This document shows, piece by piece, positions 36,003 through 46,328 of a stretch of DNA of 64,000 nucleotides (positions within the stretch are counted from its first letter, which is position 1; the number at the start of each line of letters is the position of its first letter). Source of the stretch: Rhodoferax sp. (lineage in GTDB: Bacteria > Pseudomonadota > Gammaproteobacteria > Burkholderiales > Burkholderiaceae_C); NCBI RefSeq assembly GCF_028689295.1, contig NZ_JAQTWL010000001.1, forward strand, positions 310,001 to 374,000, read 5' to 3'. A program made the translations under genes and the position numbers. The notes under the pieces were generated by a model that searched no databases, was not told where the DNA came from, and was given only the letters and a program-made list of their open reading frames with translations.

Positions 36003-36719
36003 ATGGACTTTTTCAAGTTTCGCAAAAAAGGCGATCCCGCCCCGAGCACGTCAGTACAGCCAGAGAGTGTGGAGCGCATGCGCCAACGCGCCAAGCATCG
36101 CCTGATCGGGGCCGCCGTGCTGGTGCTGATCGGCGTGATTGGTTTTCCGCTGTTGTTCGACAAGCAGCCCCGGCCCATCGCGGTGGACACCCCGATCGAC
36201 ATTCCAGATAAAAACAAAGTGCCGCCCCTGGTGTTGCCAGAGGCGCCCGCGTCCAAGGCCAGTGCTGTTGCGCCCATCACGCCTCCACCTGTCACCCCGG
36301 TTCCAGCGGTTGAGCCCAAGCCGGCAACACCGCCGTCCGTGGTGATCACCGAAACGGCGGAGCCGCCCAAGCCAGTCAAGCCTGAAGCCAGCGCAGTGAA
36401 CCCTCCTGTTGCGGCCAAACCCGCCGAGGTCAACAAGGCTCAGGCGTTGCTCGACGGCAAGGCGGCCGATGCGCAACCTGCCGCGTCGGACGGCCGCTTT
36501 GTGGTGCAAGTGGGTGCTTTTGCCGATGCCGCGCGAGCGCGAGAGGTGCGGCTGAAGGTGGAGCGTGCCGGCCTCAAAACCTATACCAACGTGGCCGAAA
36601 CCAAAGACGGCAAACGCATTCGGGTACGGGTGGGGCCGTTCACGACCAGGGCAGACGCTGAAAAAGCAGCGGAGAAAATCAAAAAGCTGAATTTGCCCGC
36701 CGTCTTGCTGACACTGTGA
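36003..36719 (+). CDS. SPOR domain protein (DedD-like)
   Basis: A 238-residue division-site protein. A cytoplasmic head is followed by one membrane helix (about 35-50), a proline/alanine-rich periplasmic linker and a C-terminal SPOR domain (about 162-238, FVVQVGAFADAARA to VRVGPFTTRADAE) that binds peptidoglycan stripped of stem peptides at the septum. Same layout as E. coli DedD, which also lies between folC and cvpA. Nineteen bases after folC. Confidence 0.92.
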   Translation: MDFFKFRKKGDPAPSTSVQPESVERMRQRAKHRLIGAAVLVLIGVIGFPLLFDKQPRPIAVDTPIDIPDKNKVPPLVLPEAPASKASAVAPITPPPVTPVPAVEPKPATPPSVVITETAEPPKPVKPEASAVNPPVAAKPAEVNKAQALLDGKAADAQPAASDGRFVVQVGAFADAARAREVRLKVERAGLKTYTNVAETKDGKRIRVRVGPFTTRADAEKAAEKIKKLNLPAVLLTL

Positions 36720-36729
36720 GGCGTGGCTT

Positions 36730-37224
36730 ATGACCCTGGCTGCGCTGGACTGGATATTTGCCACGGTATTGCTGATGTCTGTGCTGCTGGGTGCCTGGCG
36801 CGGCCTGGTATTCGAGGTTTTGTCGCTGGCCAGTTGGGTGGCCGCGTTTGTGCTGGCGCAGTGGCTGGCACTGGATGTGGCAGACTTTTTGCCGATGGGC
36901 GGCGCCAGCGAGACGATGCGTTACGGCGCAGGTTTTCTGCTGGTGTTCATTGCCACGGTGATGCTGGGCGGCCTGTTCGCCGCGCTGTTGAAAAAGTTGA
37001 TGGCCACGGTGGGCTTGCGGCCGGTTGACCGGGTGCTGGGGGCGGGTTTTGGCGCACTGCGGGGCGTTTTGCTGCTGCTGCTGGCCACCGTGCTCGCCGC
37101 CATGACGCCTTTCAAATCCAGCCCGGCCTGGCAGGAATCGACTGGTGTGGCCATGTCCCTGACTGTCATTCAGGAGCTCAAACCCGTCTTGCCGCATGAC
37201 ATGGTGAAGTATTTGCCCGCTTGA
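36730..37224 (+). CDS. cvpA: CvpA family membrane protein
   Basis: A 164-residue inner-membrane protein with four helices (about 5-25, 28-48, 64-84, 100-125). First known as needed for colicin V production, its normal role seems to be envelope integrity. ATVLLMSVLLGAWRG and RPVDRVLGAGFG are family hallmarks. Preceded by the SPOR gene (10 bp) and followed by purF (27 bp), as in the E. coli cvpA-purF operon. Confidence 0.92.
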   Translation: MTLAALDWIFATVLLMSVLLGAWRGLVFEVLSLASWVAAFVLAQWLALDVADFLPMGGASETMRYGAGFLLVFIATVMLGGLFAALLKKLMATVGLRPVDRVLGAGFGALRGVLLLLLATVLAAMTPFKSSPAWQESTGVAMSLTVIQELKPVLPHDMVKYLPA

Positions 37225-37251
37225 ACAAGTCGTTGAAAAGATAGGAAAACT

Positions 37252-38751
<1,500 letters not shown>

Positions 38752-38753
38752 CC

Positions 38754-39977
38754 ATGCCCGCCAAAAAACTCCCCGAGCACCTGCACCGAGACACGCTGGC
38801 GGTGCGCGCCGGCATTGCGCCCAGCCAGTACGGTGAGAATTCCGAGGCGTTGTACCTCACCAGCAGCTTCGTGCAGCCTGATGCCGAGACCGCCCGCAAG
38901 CGTTTTGCCAACGAGGAAGACGGCTACACCTACACCCGCGTCGGCAACCCGACCGTGACCGGCATGGAGCAGCGCCTGGCGGCGCTCGAAGGCACCGAGG
39001 CGGCGATAGCCACATCCAGCGGCATGGCCGCCGTGCTGTTGCTGGGCATGGGACTGCTGCGCGCCGGTGACCACGTGGTGTGTTCGCAGTCGGTTTTTGG
39101 CTCCACATTGCGCCTGTTTGCCGGCGAGTTCGCCAAGTTCGGCGTCGAAACCACCTTTGTCTCGCAAACCGATGTGGCGCAATGGCGTGCCGCGCTCAAA
39201 TCCAACACCAAACTGCTGTTTGCCGAAACCCCCACCAACCCGCTCACTGACATTTGCGACATCGCCGCGCTGGCAGAAGTGGCACACACCGGCGGCGCGT
39301 TGCTGGCGGTGGACAACTGCTTTTGCACCCCCACGCTGCAGCGCCCGATCGAGTTCGGCGCCGACTTCGTGATTCACTCCGGCACCAAGTACCTGGACGG
39401 CCAAGGCAGGGTGGTGGCGGGGGCCATTTGCTGCTCGCAAAAGTATGTCAACGACGTCTTCTGGCCGATCAACCGCACCGTCGGCATGGTGCTGTCGCCG
39501 TTCAATGCGTGGGTCGTCACCAAGGGCATGGAAACGCTGGCGATTCGCATGCGCGCCCAGTGCGACAGTGCGCTGGCGCTGGCCCAATGGCTGCAGCAGC
39601 AGCCCAATGTGGCGCATGTCTATTACCCCGGTCTGGATTCGCACCCGCAGCATGCACTGGCCATGCACCAGCAAAGCGGACTTGGTGGCGCCGTGGTGTC
39701 GTTTGATGTGCGGGCGTCGGATGCCGACCAGGCCCGCAAGCGCGCGTTTCATGTGATCGACAGCACGCAGGTGTGCTCGGTCACCACTAACCTGGGCGAT
39801 ACCAAGACCACCATCGCCCACCCAGCCACCACCTCGCACGGCCGCCTGACCGAGGTCCAGCGCCGGGCCGCTGGCATTGGCCAGGGCCTGATCCGCATCG
39901 CCATGGGACTAGAGCATCTTGGCGATATTCAGGACGACCTGAACCGCGGCCTGCAAAACTTGAATGCCTTGTCATGA
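38754..39977 (+). CDS. metZ: O-succinylhomoserine sulfhydrylase
   Basis: PLP enzyme that makes homocysteine from O-succinylhomoserine and sulfide. The 407-residue protein of the Cys/Met metabolism family has [15 protein letters not shown], the PLP-binding region with [13 protein letters not shown], and the Schiff-base lysine in [13 protein letters not shown]. MetZ beside purF is usual in betaproteobacteria. It starts 3 bp after purF and overlaps gltX by four bases (ATGA). Confidence 0.94.
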   Translation: MPAKKLPEHLHRDTLAVRAGIAPSQYGENSEALYLTSSFVQPDAETARKRFANEEDGYTYTRVGNPTVTGMEQRLAALEGTEAAIATSSGMAAVLLLGMGLLRAGDHVVCSQSVFGSTLRLFAGEFAKFGVETTFVSQTDVAQWRAALKSNTKLLFAETPTNPLTDICDIAALAEVAHTGGALLAVDNCFCTPTLQRPIEFGADFVIHSGTKYLDGQGRVVAGAICCSQKYVNDVFWPINRTVGMVLSPFNAWVVTKGMETLAIRMRAQCDSALALAQWLQQQPNVAHVYYPGLDSHPQHALAMHQQSGLGGAVVSFDVRASDADQARKRAFHVIDSTQVCSVTTNLGDTKTTIAHPATTSHGRLTEVQRRAAGIGQGLIRIAMGLEHLGDIQDDLNRGLQNLNALS

Positions 39978-41362
39978 CCCAAAAAACCCGCACCCGTTTC
40001 GCCCCGTCGCCCACCGGCTTCATCCACTTGGGCAACATCCGCTCGGCGCTGTACCCGTGGGCCTTTGCCCGCTCGACCGGTGGCGACTTCATTTTGCGCA
40101 TCGAAGACACCGACCTGGAGCGCTCCACCCAGGCTGCTGTCGATGTGATCATTGAAAGCATGAGCTGGCTCGGGCTCGATTACGACGAAGGCCCGTTCTA
40201 TCAAATGCTGCGCATGGACCGCTACAAGGCGGTGCTCGCCGACATGGTGGCCGCAGGCCATGTTTACCCGTGCTACATGAGCATGGCCGAGCTTGATGCC
40301 CTGCGTGAGCGTCAGACGGCTGCGAAGGAAAAGCCGCGCTACGACGGCACCTGGCGCCCGGCTCCAGGCAAATCCCTGCCCTCTGTGCCCGAAGGTGTGC
40401 AGCCGGTGCTCCGGTTTAAAAACCCGCAAGGCGGCTCGGTGGTGTGGGACGACAAGGTCAAGGGCCGCATCGAAATCAGTAACGACGAGCTCGACGACCT
40501 GGTGATTGCGCGCCCGGACGGCACGCCCACCTACAACTTCTGCGTGGTGGTGGACGACCTGGACATGGCCATCACCCATGTGATTCGCGGCGATGACCAC
40601 GTCAACAACACGCCGCGGCAGATCAACATCTTCAAGGCGCTCGGCAAGGAACCGCCGGTGTACGCCCATTTGCCGACCGTGCTCAACGAGCAGGGCGAAA
40701 AAATGAGCAAGCGCAACGGCGCCAAGGCGGTGACCCAGTACCGCGAAGAAGGCTACCTGCCCGATGCCATGGTCAACTATCTGGCGCGCCTGGGCTGGAG
40801 CCACGGCGACGACGAAATTTTCAGCAGGGCTCAGTTTCTGGAGTGGTTCAACCTCGATCACCTGGGCAAGAGCGCCGCGCAGTTCGACGAAGCCAAGCTG
40901 CGCTGGGTGAATGCCCAGCACATCAAGATCACGGCCGACGAGGTGCTGGCGCCGCTGGTGCAGGTGCAACTGCACAAGCGCGGCATTGCAGCGGATGAGC
41001 GCCTGCCGCGCATCTGTGCGCTGTTCAAGGATCGCTGCGACACCACCGTGGCGCTGGCCGACTGGGCGGCTGTGTTTTATGCCGACGTGCAGCCCGCTGC
41101 GGCCGATTTGACCCAGCATGTCACCGAAGCGATCAAGCCCGCGCTGGCCCTGCTGGCTGACAAACTGGCTGCCTGCACCTGGGACAAAGCAGTCATTGCC
41201 GCCGCCATCAAGGAAGTGCTGACCGCTTGCAGCCTGAAAATGCCTCATCTGGCCATGCCGGTGCGGGTACTGGTGGTGGGCAACGCGCACACGCCATCGC
41301 TGGACGCGGTGCTTGAGCTTTTTGATCGTGAAAAAGTCATCAGCCGGCTCAAACAGGCCTGA
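39974..41362 (+). CDS. gltX: Glutamyl-tRNA synthetase
   Basis: Charges tRNA-Glu. Class I signatures are present: [13 protein letters not shown] (the HIGH region) near the start and KMSKRNG around residue 243. At 462 residues it is the discriminating full-length type, with an anticodon-binding helical domain at the C-terminus. It overlaps metZ by four bases and lies directly before a tRNA-Ala/Glu/Asp cluster, so enzyme and its tRNA are close, possibly by chance. Confidence 0.97.
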   Translation: MTQKTRTRFAPSPTGFIHLGNIRSALYPWAFARSTGGDFILRIEDTDLERSTQAAVDVIIESMSWLGLDYDEGPFYQMLRMDRYKAVLADMVAAGHVYPCYMSMAELDALRERQTAAKEKPRYDGTWRPAPGKSLPSVPEGVQPVLRFKNPQGGSVVWDDKVKGRIEISNDELDDLVIARPDGTPTYNFCVVVDDLDMAITHVIRGDDHVNNTPRQINIFKALGKEPPVYAHLPTVLNEQGEKMSKRNGAKAVTQYREEGYLPDAMVNYLARLGWSHGDDEIFSRAQFLEWFNLDHLGKSAAQFDEAKLRWVNAQHIKITADEVLAPLVQVQLHKRGIAADERLPRICALFKDRCDTTVALADWAAVFYADVQPAAADLTQHVTEAIKPALALLADKLAACTWDKAVIAAAIKEVLTACSLKMPHLAMPVRVLVVGNAHTPSLDAVLELFDREKVISRLKQA

Positions 41363-41371
41363 AAATCACGC

Positions 41372-41377
41372 TATAAT
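41372..41377 (+). promoter_or_regulatory. Predicted -10 box (TATAAT) of the tRNA cluster
   Basis: A perfect TATAAT lies 50 bp before tRNA-Ala and just after the gltX stop. The -35 region at 17 bases upstream (TCAAAC) is weak, so strength relies on the -10 and possibly other elements. Transcription would start near 41384. Confidence 0.5.
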
Positions 41378-41426
41378 TTGCGGCTTGGGAATTAACGCTG
41401 CTTCTAAACAAAGTAGCTGTGGATTC

Positions 41427-41502
<76 letters not shown>

Positions 41503-41536
41503 AAGTTTCCAAGATCGACGGAAGTCTTCAGGTTTT

Positions 41537-41612
41537 GACCCCATCGTCTAGAGGCCTAGGACACTACCCTTTCACGGTAGGTACCGGGGTTCGAATCCCC
41601 GTGGGGTCGCCA
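41537..41612 (+). tRNA. tRNA-Glu(TTC)
   Basis: A 76-nt cloverleaf with encoded CCA. The acceptor stem GACCCCA pairs fully with TGGGGTC. Anticodon stem CTACC/GGTAG with loop CTTTCAC gives TTC. Lies 34 bp after tRNA-Ala. Confidence 0.95.
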
Positions 41613-41701
41613 ACTTACTGAATAGTAAGATGGTGCAAGTCGGTAACGGTTTGTCTGCAAAGACAAATGACTTGGCTCGCAAGAGCAAACGTTAGCTACC
41701 A

Positions 41702-41778
41702 GGAGTGGTAGTTCAGTTGGTTAGAATACCGGCCTGTCACGCCGGGGGTCGCGGGTTCGAGTCCCGTCCGCTCCGCCA
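41702..41778 (+). tRNA. tRNA-Asp(GTC)
   Basis: A 77-nt cloverleaf with encoded CCA. Acceptor GGAGTGG pairs with CCGCTCC (one T-G pair). Anticodon stem CCGGC/GCCGG carries loop CTGTCAC, anticodon GTC. Separated from tRNA-Glu by 89 bp with no gene visible. Confidence 0.95.
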
Positions 41779-41783
41779 GTTCA

Positions 41784-41819
41784 AAAGCCTTGCAATTCAT
41801 TGAATTGCAAGGCTTTTTG
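41784..41819. terminator. Rho-independent terminator after the tRNA cluster
   Basis: A 15-base perfect stem (AAAGCCTTGCAATTC with GAATTGCAAGGCTTT) around ATT, followed by T-run. It ends the tRNA transcript and, read on the minus strand, the eamA gene. Confidence 0.9.
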
Positions 41820-41838
41820 CTTTCCAGCCGACAAATGA

Positions 41839-42747
41839 TCAACCCGGCTTTGCTCCCTCAACAAATCGTTTCAACAACCCCATCGACAAGGCCGTGCCGC
41901 ACAATATGACGGCGCCGCAAATCAACATCCAGGCGGTGACGGATTCGCCCAGAAACACCACGCCGTAAAACACGGCGAAGACCGGGATCAAAAAGGTGAC
42001 GGTCAGCGAGCCGGCGGCACCCACCTTGTCGATCAGACGGAAATACAGCACGTAGGCCACGCCGGTGCACAGCACGCCCACGACCACCAGCGCCAGCCAG
42101 GCGGTGGTGCTGGGTGTGTGGCTTGGCCAAAACAAAAATGTGGGCAGCGCCAGCCCCAGGGTGGCACCGATCTGGCTTCCGGTGGCAATCACCAGCGAGG
42201 GCTGACCGCTCAGGTAGCGTTTGGTGAAACTGGCAGCCAGGCCGTAGCACAGGCAGGCACCCAGGCAGGCCAACACCGCCCAGCCGGTCACCAGCCCCGA
42301 CGCATCTGGCTTGAAGCTGGCCTTGCCCGAGGCCAGCATGGCGACGCCGACAAAACCGATCACCAGGCCGATGATCTTCATGCCGTGCGGCCGATCCTTG
42401 AGCCACAACCAGGCCACCAGCGCGCCGAACAGCGGCACGGTGGCGTTGATCAGCGAAGACAAGCCGGTGCTGATCGACAGCAGCGCATAGGCGTACAGGG
42501 CAAACGGGATGCCCGAGTTCAGCATGCCGAGAAAGAAGATTTTTTTCCAGTGCCTGGCCAGGCTGGGCCATTGCCCGCGCGCCAGCAGCATGGGTAGCAG
42601 GAACAGCGCGGCAATGCCGACCCGCACGCCAGCGGTGGGCAGCGCGCCAAATTCAGCGGTGCCCAGGCGGGTGAATAAGAATGAGGCGCCCCAGATGGCG
42701 CCCAGCAGTACAAATTCAAAGAGCCAGGTTTTTGGGGATGTTTTCAA
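41839..42747 (-). CDS. EamA/DMT family transporter
   Basis: A 302-residue inner-membrane protein with ten predicted helices in two EamA repeats (GAIWGASFLFTRLG and, later, LACLGACLCYGLAASFTKR). Drug/metabolite transporter superfamily; substrate unknown. Its start overlaps the ogt stop by four bases, so it belongs to the alkylation-repair operon. Whether export of a small compound relates to alkylation stress is unknown. Confidence 0.9.
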   Translation of the reverse strand: MKTSPKTWLFEFVLLGAIWGASFLFTRLGTAEFGALPTAGVRVGIAALFLLPMLLARGQWPSLARHWKKIFFLGMLNSGIPFALYAYALLSISTGLSSLINATVPLFGALVAWLWLKDRPHGMKIIGLVIGFVGVAMLASGKASFKPDASGLVTGWAVLACLGACLCYGLAASFTKRYLSGQPSLVIATGSQIGATLGLALPTFLFWPSHTPSTTAWLALVVVGVLCTGVAYVLYFRLIDKVGAAGSLTVTFLIPVFAVFYGVVFLGESVTAWMLICGAVILCGTALSMGLLKRFVEGAKPG

Positions 42748-43238
42748 CGGGAGCCTTCAAGATGCAACAGGTCAGTTTTGCGGTCCAGCCCGCCAGCGTA
42801 GCCGGTCAAGGCCCCGTGGCAGCCGACCACGCGGTGACAGGGCACGATGATACTCAGCGGGTTGCGCCCCACCGCACCCCCTACGGCACGCATGGCCGCA
42901 GGATGCCCTATGACCATGCTTAACGCTTTGTAGCTGCTGGTCTGCCCAAACGGAATGTTCAGCAGGGCCTGCCAGACCTTTTGTTGAAAGGCCGTGCCGG
43001 TGCTCAAGTCCAGCGGCAGCGCAAACTGGCGGCGCTGCCCGGCAAAGTACTCGGCCAACTGCTCTGCGGCTTGTTGCAGCACCGGGTGTCCGGGGGCTTG
43101 CGCACAGCCGGACAAATCGGGCGAATGGGCCTGCGCTTCAAACCAGACCCCAACGAGTTTGTCACTGGCTGCGGCCAGGGTGATGGGGCCTAGTGGGCTG
43201 GGGCTGAGTGTGCAGACCGTATGCTTGGGAAGTTTCAT
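42744..43238 (-). CDS. ogt: Methylated-DNA-protein cysteine methyltransferase
   Basis: A 164-residue suicide repair protein that removes alkyl groups from O6-alkylguanine. The acceptor cysteine lies in IIVPCHRVVG, and GQTSSYKALS and AVGGAVGRNPLSI are the flanking DNA-binding parts. Start overlaps the stop of the upstream ada-alkA fusion by four bases. Together the two cover O6-alkylguanine and N-alkyl base repair. Confidence 0.95.
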   Translation of the reverse strand: MKLPKHTVCTLSPSPLGPITLAAASDKLVGVWFEAQAHSPDLSGCAQAPGHPVLQQAAEQLAEYFAGQRRQFALPLDLSTGTAFQQKVWQALLNIPFGQTSSYKALSMVIGHPAAMRAVGGAVGRNPLSIIVPCHRVVGCHGALTGYAGGLDRKTDLLHLEGSR

Positions 43239-44788
43239 GGTGTTTTTGCGTGTTGTCCATTGTCGGGTGGTGTCGCCAGGGTGGCCCAGGCGCGGATCAC
43301 CGCATAACTGCGCCAGGGTTGCCAGGCCTGCGAAGCGGCCAGCGCCGCCTTGGCCGGATGAGCTGCACCCTGCAGACCCAGGGCTTTGTGCAAGGCCACA
43401 TCCGCAGCGGGAAAAACATCGGGCCAGTGCAGGGCACGCATGGCAATGTAATGTGCCGTCCAGTCACCAATGCCGGGCAGGGCCTGCAATTGGGCCAAGG
43501 TGGTTTGGACATCGGCCACCGAGTCAAGACACAGTCGGTCATTGGCCACAGCAGCGGCCAGCGCCTGAATCGCCGCCTGCCTTTGTTTGACGATGCCCAG
43601 AGCGCTCAGGGCATCGGCGCTGGCCGCAGCCAGGACCTGGGGAGCGGGAAACAAGCGGTTCAACCCGGCGATGGGTGTGACGATGGGTTCGCCAAACTGT
43701 GCCACCAGCCGCCGCGCCAGCGTGCGTGCTGCGGCCACGGTGATTTGTTGCCCCAGCACGGCACGCACCGCCAGCTCAAAACCGTCCAGCGTGCCGGGCA
43801 GGCGCAAGCCGTCGCCGTGTGGGAAATCGGGGTGCAGCACTTTGTTGATGGCCAGCGGGTCGGCATCCAGGTCCAGCAGCGAGCGCACGCGGGTGATCAC
43901 CTGCGGCAACACCTCAGCCAAAGCCTCGCTCACTTGCAGGTTGACGCGGCAGTGGGCGGCATCAAAACGAGCCAGTACCCAGCCGGTGACGCGCTGCTGA
44001 CCGTGCGCTAGTGCCATGGTTTTGCCCAGGCTGGCGTTCGTCTGATCAAGCAGCTCCAGCCCGGTGATTTGACGCATTGCCAAAAATTGCAGCAGGGCCG
44101 CCACATCGTAAGGTGGCCGGTAGCTCAGCCGCACAAAAATGCCCTCTTGGGCAGCGGGTGTGCGCTGCGCCGGGCGGGTGTGGCGCAACTGGGTTGGGTT
44201 CAAGCCGTAGTGGCTGACAAAGGCGGCGTTGAAGCGTCGCACGCTGGCAAAACCACTGAGTTCGGCAACACGGGTCACTGCCAGCGTGGTGTCGGTGAGC
44301 AGTTGTTTGGCATTCAGCAAGCGGCGCGTTTGCAGGTATTGCAAGGGCGACACGCCCAACTGCGCCTCAAAAATGCGGCGCAAATGGCGGTCACTGATGC
44401 CCAGCCGCTGGGCCAAGTTCTGCACCGTCAGTGCCGGGGCATCTGCACGCGCGGGCGCGTCCATGAGGGCTGCCGCCTGGGCCGTCAGAATGGCTGAGGC
44501 ATCCTGCATCGACCAGGCCTTGTCTTGCGCCATGCCAGGGTTGAGTTGGCGTGGTGCAAGCTCCGGGCGGCAGCGCAGGCAGGGGCGAAAACCGGCACGC
44601 TCGGCCTGCGCGGCCAGACTGAAAAAACGGCAGTTTTCCCGTTTGGGTGTGCGCACCCGGCACACCGGCCGGCAGTAGATGCCGGTGGAAGTCACCCCGG
44701 TGAAAAAGTGGCCGTCAAACCGCGCATCATGCGCCTTGAGTGCGAGGTAGCAGGCATCCATGTCGGCATGGGTGGCGGAGTGGTTCAT
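43235..44788 (-). CDS. Ada regulator fused to AlkA DNA-3-methyladenine glycosylase
   Basis: A 517-residue fusion. An Ada-type zinc domain with cysteines C39, C43, C70 and C73 comes first (C39 is the expected methyl acceptor in the YCRPVC segment). An AraC-type DNA-binding domain follows (about 110-210, QRLGISDRHLRRIFEAQLG). The second half is AlkA: an N-terminal domain, then an HhH-GPD glycosylase with LPGIGDWTAHYIAMRAL and the catalytic aspartate in FPAADVALHK. It would sense methylphosphotriesters, switch on the operon and excise alkylated purines. Start at MNHSATHAD by alignment; other ATGs exist 12 and 33 bases upstream. Confidence 0.93.
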   Translation of the reverse strand: MNHSATHADMDACYLALKAHDARFDGHFFTGVTSTGIYCRPVCRVRTPKRENCRFFSLAAQAERAGFRPCLRCRPELAPRQLNPGMAQDKAWSMQDASAILTAQAAALMDAPARADAPALTVQNLAQRLGISDRHLRRIFEAQLGVSPLQYLQTRRLLNAKQLLTDTTLAVTRVAELSGFASVRRFNAAFVSHYGLNPTQLRHTRPAQRTPAAQEGIFVRLSYRPPYDVAALLQFLAMRQITGLELLDQTNASLGKTMALAHGQQRVTGWVLARFDAAHCRVNLQVSEALAEVLPQVITRVRSLLDLDADPLAINKVLHPDFPHGDGLRLPGTLDGFELAVRAVLGQQITVAAARTLARRLVAQFGEPIVTPIAGLNRLFPAPQVLAAASADALSALGIVKQRQAAIQALAAAVANDRLCLDSVADVQTTLAQLQALPGIGDWTAHYIAMRALHWPDVFPAADVALHKALGLQGAAHPAKAALAASQAWQPWRSYAVIRAWATLATPPDNGQHAKTP

Positions 44789-44930
44789 GTTGGGAATCAT
44801 AAGCGGGAAGCACCCTGTCATGCATCTGATTTCAGGCCCATCAGTAGCCGTTTTCGGACATGTCCCTGCCGCCGGTGGCCCCTACAATTCGGGTCTTCGA
44901 TGATCCATCCAATCGGCCAGGGAATCCAAT

Positions 44931-46328
44931 ATGAAGCTTACCTCCAGCATTTTCAAAGCCTATGACATCCGTGGTGTTGTGCCTGACACCATTGATGCCG
45001 CCATGGCGCAGGCTTTGGGCCGCGCCTTTGGCACGGTGGCCTTGCGCGAAGGGCAGACGGCGGTGGCGGTGGGGCGCGATGGCCGCCTGAGCGGGCCCGA
45101 TTTGAGCGCCGCACTGATGTGCGGCCTGGCCGACGTGGGCGTCGAGGTCATCGACATCGGCCTCGCCACCACGCCCATGCTTTACTTTGCCGCCAACACG
45201 CTGGCTGCCTCCGGCATCCAGGTCACCGGCAGTCACAACCCTAAAAACTACAACGGCTTCAAGATGGTGCTGGACGGCCGTGCCATTTACGGTGACGAGA
45301 TTCAGGCCCTGCGCCGCATGATGGAGTCTGAAAGCTGGGAACTGCGCGCCGGCGGCCAGATTCGCAGCGTCGATGTGCTGGCCGCTTACAGCGCGCGCAT
45401 CGTGGGCGACATCAAACTGGCCCGCCACATGAAGATCGTGGTGGACTGCGGCAACGGCATTGCCGGGGCTTCGGCGCCTGGCATATTGCGTGCCATTGGC
45501 TGCGAGGTGACAGAACTGTTCAGCGAGGTGAATGGCAACTTTCCCAATCACCATCCGGACCCGAGCAAGCCCGAAAATCTGCTCGACGTGATGGCCGCAC
45601 TCAAGGCGGGCGACGCCGAAATTGGCCTGGCCTTTGACGGCGACGGCGACCGCCTGGGCTTGGTGACCAAGGAAGGCAACACCATCTACCCGGACCGCCA
45701 GATGATGCTGTTCGCCCGCGATGTGTTGCAGCGCGCTCCCGGTGGCACCATTGTGTTCGACGTGAAATGCTCACAGCGCCTGGCCCCGACCATCGCGGCG
45801 GCGGGCGGCGTGCCGATGATGTACAAGACCGGTCATTCGCTGATCAAAGCCAAAATGAAAGAAATCGACTCGCCACTGGGCGGCGAGATGAGCGGCCACA
45901 TCTTTTTTAAAGAACGCTGGTACGGCTTTGACGACGGCACCCATGCCGGTTGCCGTCTGCTGGAAATTCTGAGCCAGTCACCCGATGGCAATGCAGTGCT
46001 CAACGCCTTGCCGAGCAGCTTTTCAACCCCCGAGCTCAACGTGAAATGCGCCGAGGGCCAGCCGCCGCTGCTGGTGGCCCAGTTGGTCAAGTTGGCAAGC
46101 GAGACTGCGACGTTTGCGGCATCACCCGCCACCATCAACACCATTGACGGCTTGCGGGTCGATTGGCCCGATGGCTTCGGCCTGATTCGCGCCTCAAACA
46201 CCACGCCGGTGCTGGTGCTTCGCTTTGAAGGCCACACGCCCGAGGCGCTGGTGCGTATCCAGGGCGACATGATGGCGCTGCTGCACCAGGTGTTGCCCGG
46301 CGCGGTCACCGACGAGGCAGCGCATTGA
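44931..46328 (+). CDS. Phosphomannomutase/phosphoglucomutase
   Basis: A 465-residue alpha-D-phosphohexomutase, the AlgC-type enzyme that makes mannose-1-phosphate or glucose-1-phosphate for LPS and polysaccharide precursors. The phosphoserine motif is TGSHNPKNYNG, the metal loop is FDGDGDRLG, and the sugar-binding loop is GGEMSGH. The late RASNTTPVLVLRFE binds phosphate. Start ATG after a weak AAT site. The stop overlaps the waaC TTG start, so it heads an LPS-core operon. Confidence 0.94.
   Translation: MKLTSSIFKAYDIRGVVPDTIDAAMAQALGRAFGTVALREGQTAVAVGRDGRLSGPDLSAALMCGLADVGVEVIDIGLATTPMLYFAANTLAASGIQVTGSHNPKNYNGFKMVLDGRAIYGDEIQALRRMMESESWELRAGGQIRSVDVLAAYSARIVGDIKLARHMKIVVDCGNGIAGASAPGILRAIGCEVTELFSEVNGNFPNHHPDPSKPENLLDVMAALKAGDAEIGLAFDGDGDRLGLVTKEGNTIYPDRQMMLFARDVLQRAPGGTIVFDVKCSQRLAPTIAAAGGVPMMYKTGHSLIKAKMKEIDSPLGGEMSGHIFFKERWYGFDDGTHAGCRLLEILSQSPDGNAVLNALPSSFSTPELNVKCAEGQPPLLVAQLVKLASETATFAASPATINTIDGLRVDWPDGFGLIRASNTTPVLVLRFEGHTPEALVRIQGDMMALLHQVLPGAVTDEAAH

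Noticed and set aside
34586..36436. Apparent 738-residue minus-strand protein
   Set aside because: Only the last 121 residues (ArsC/Spx-like) are real; the rest is the antisense of folC and the SPOR gene.
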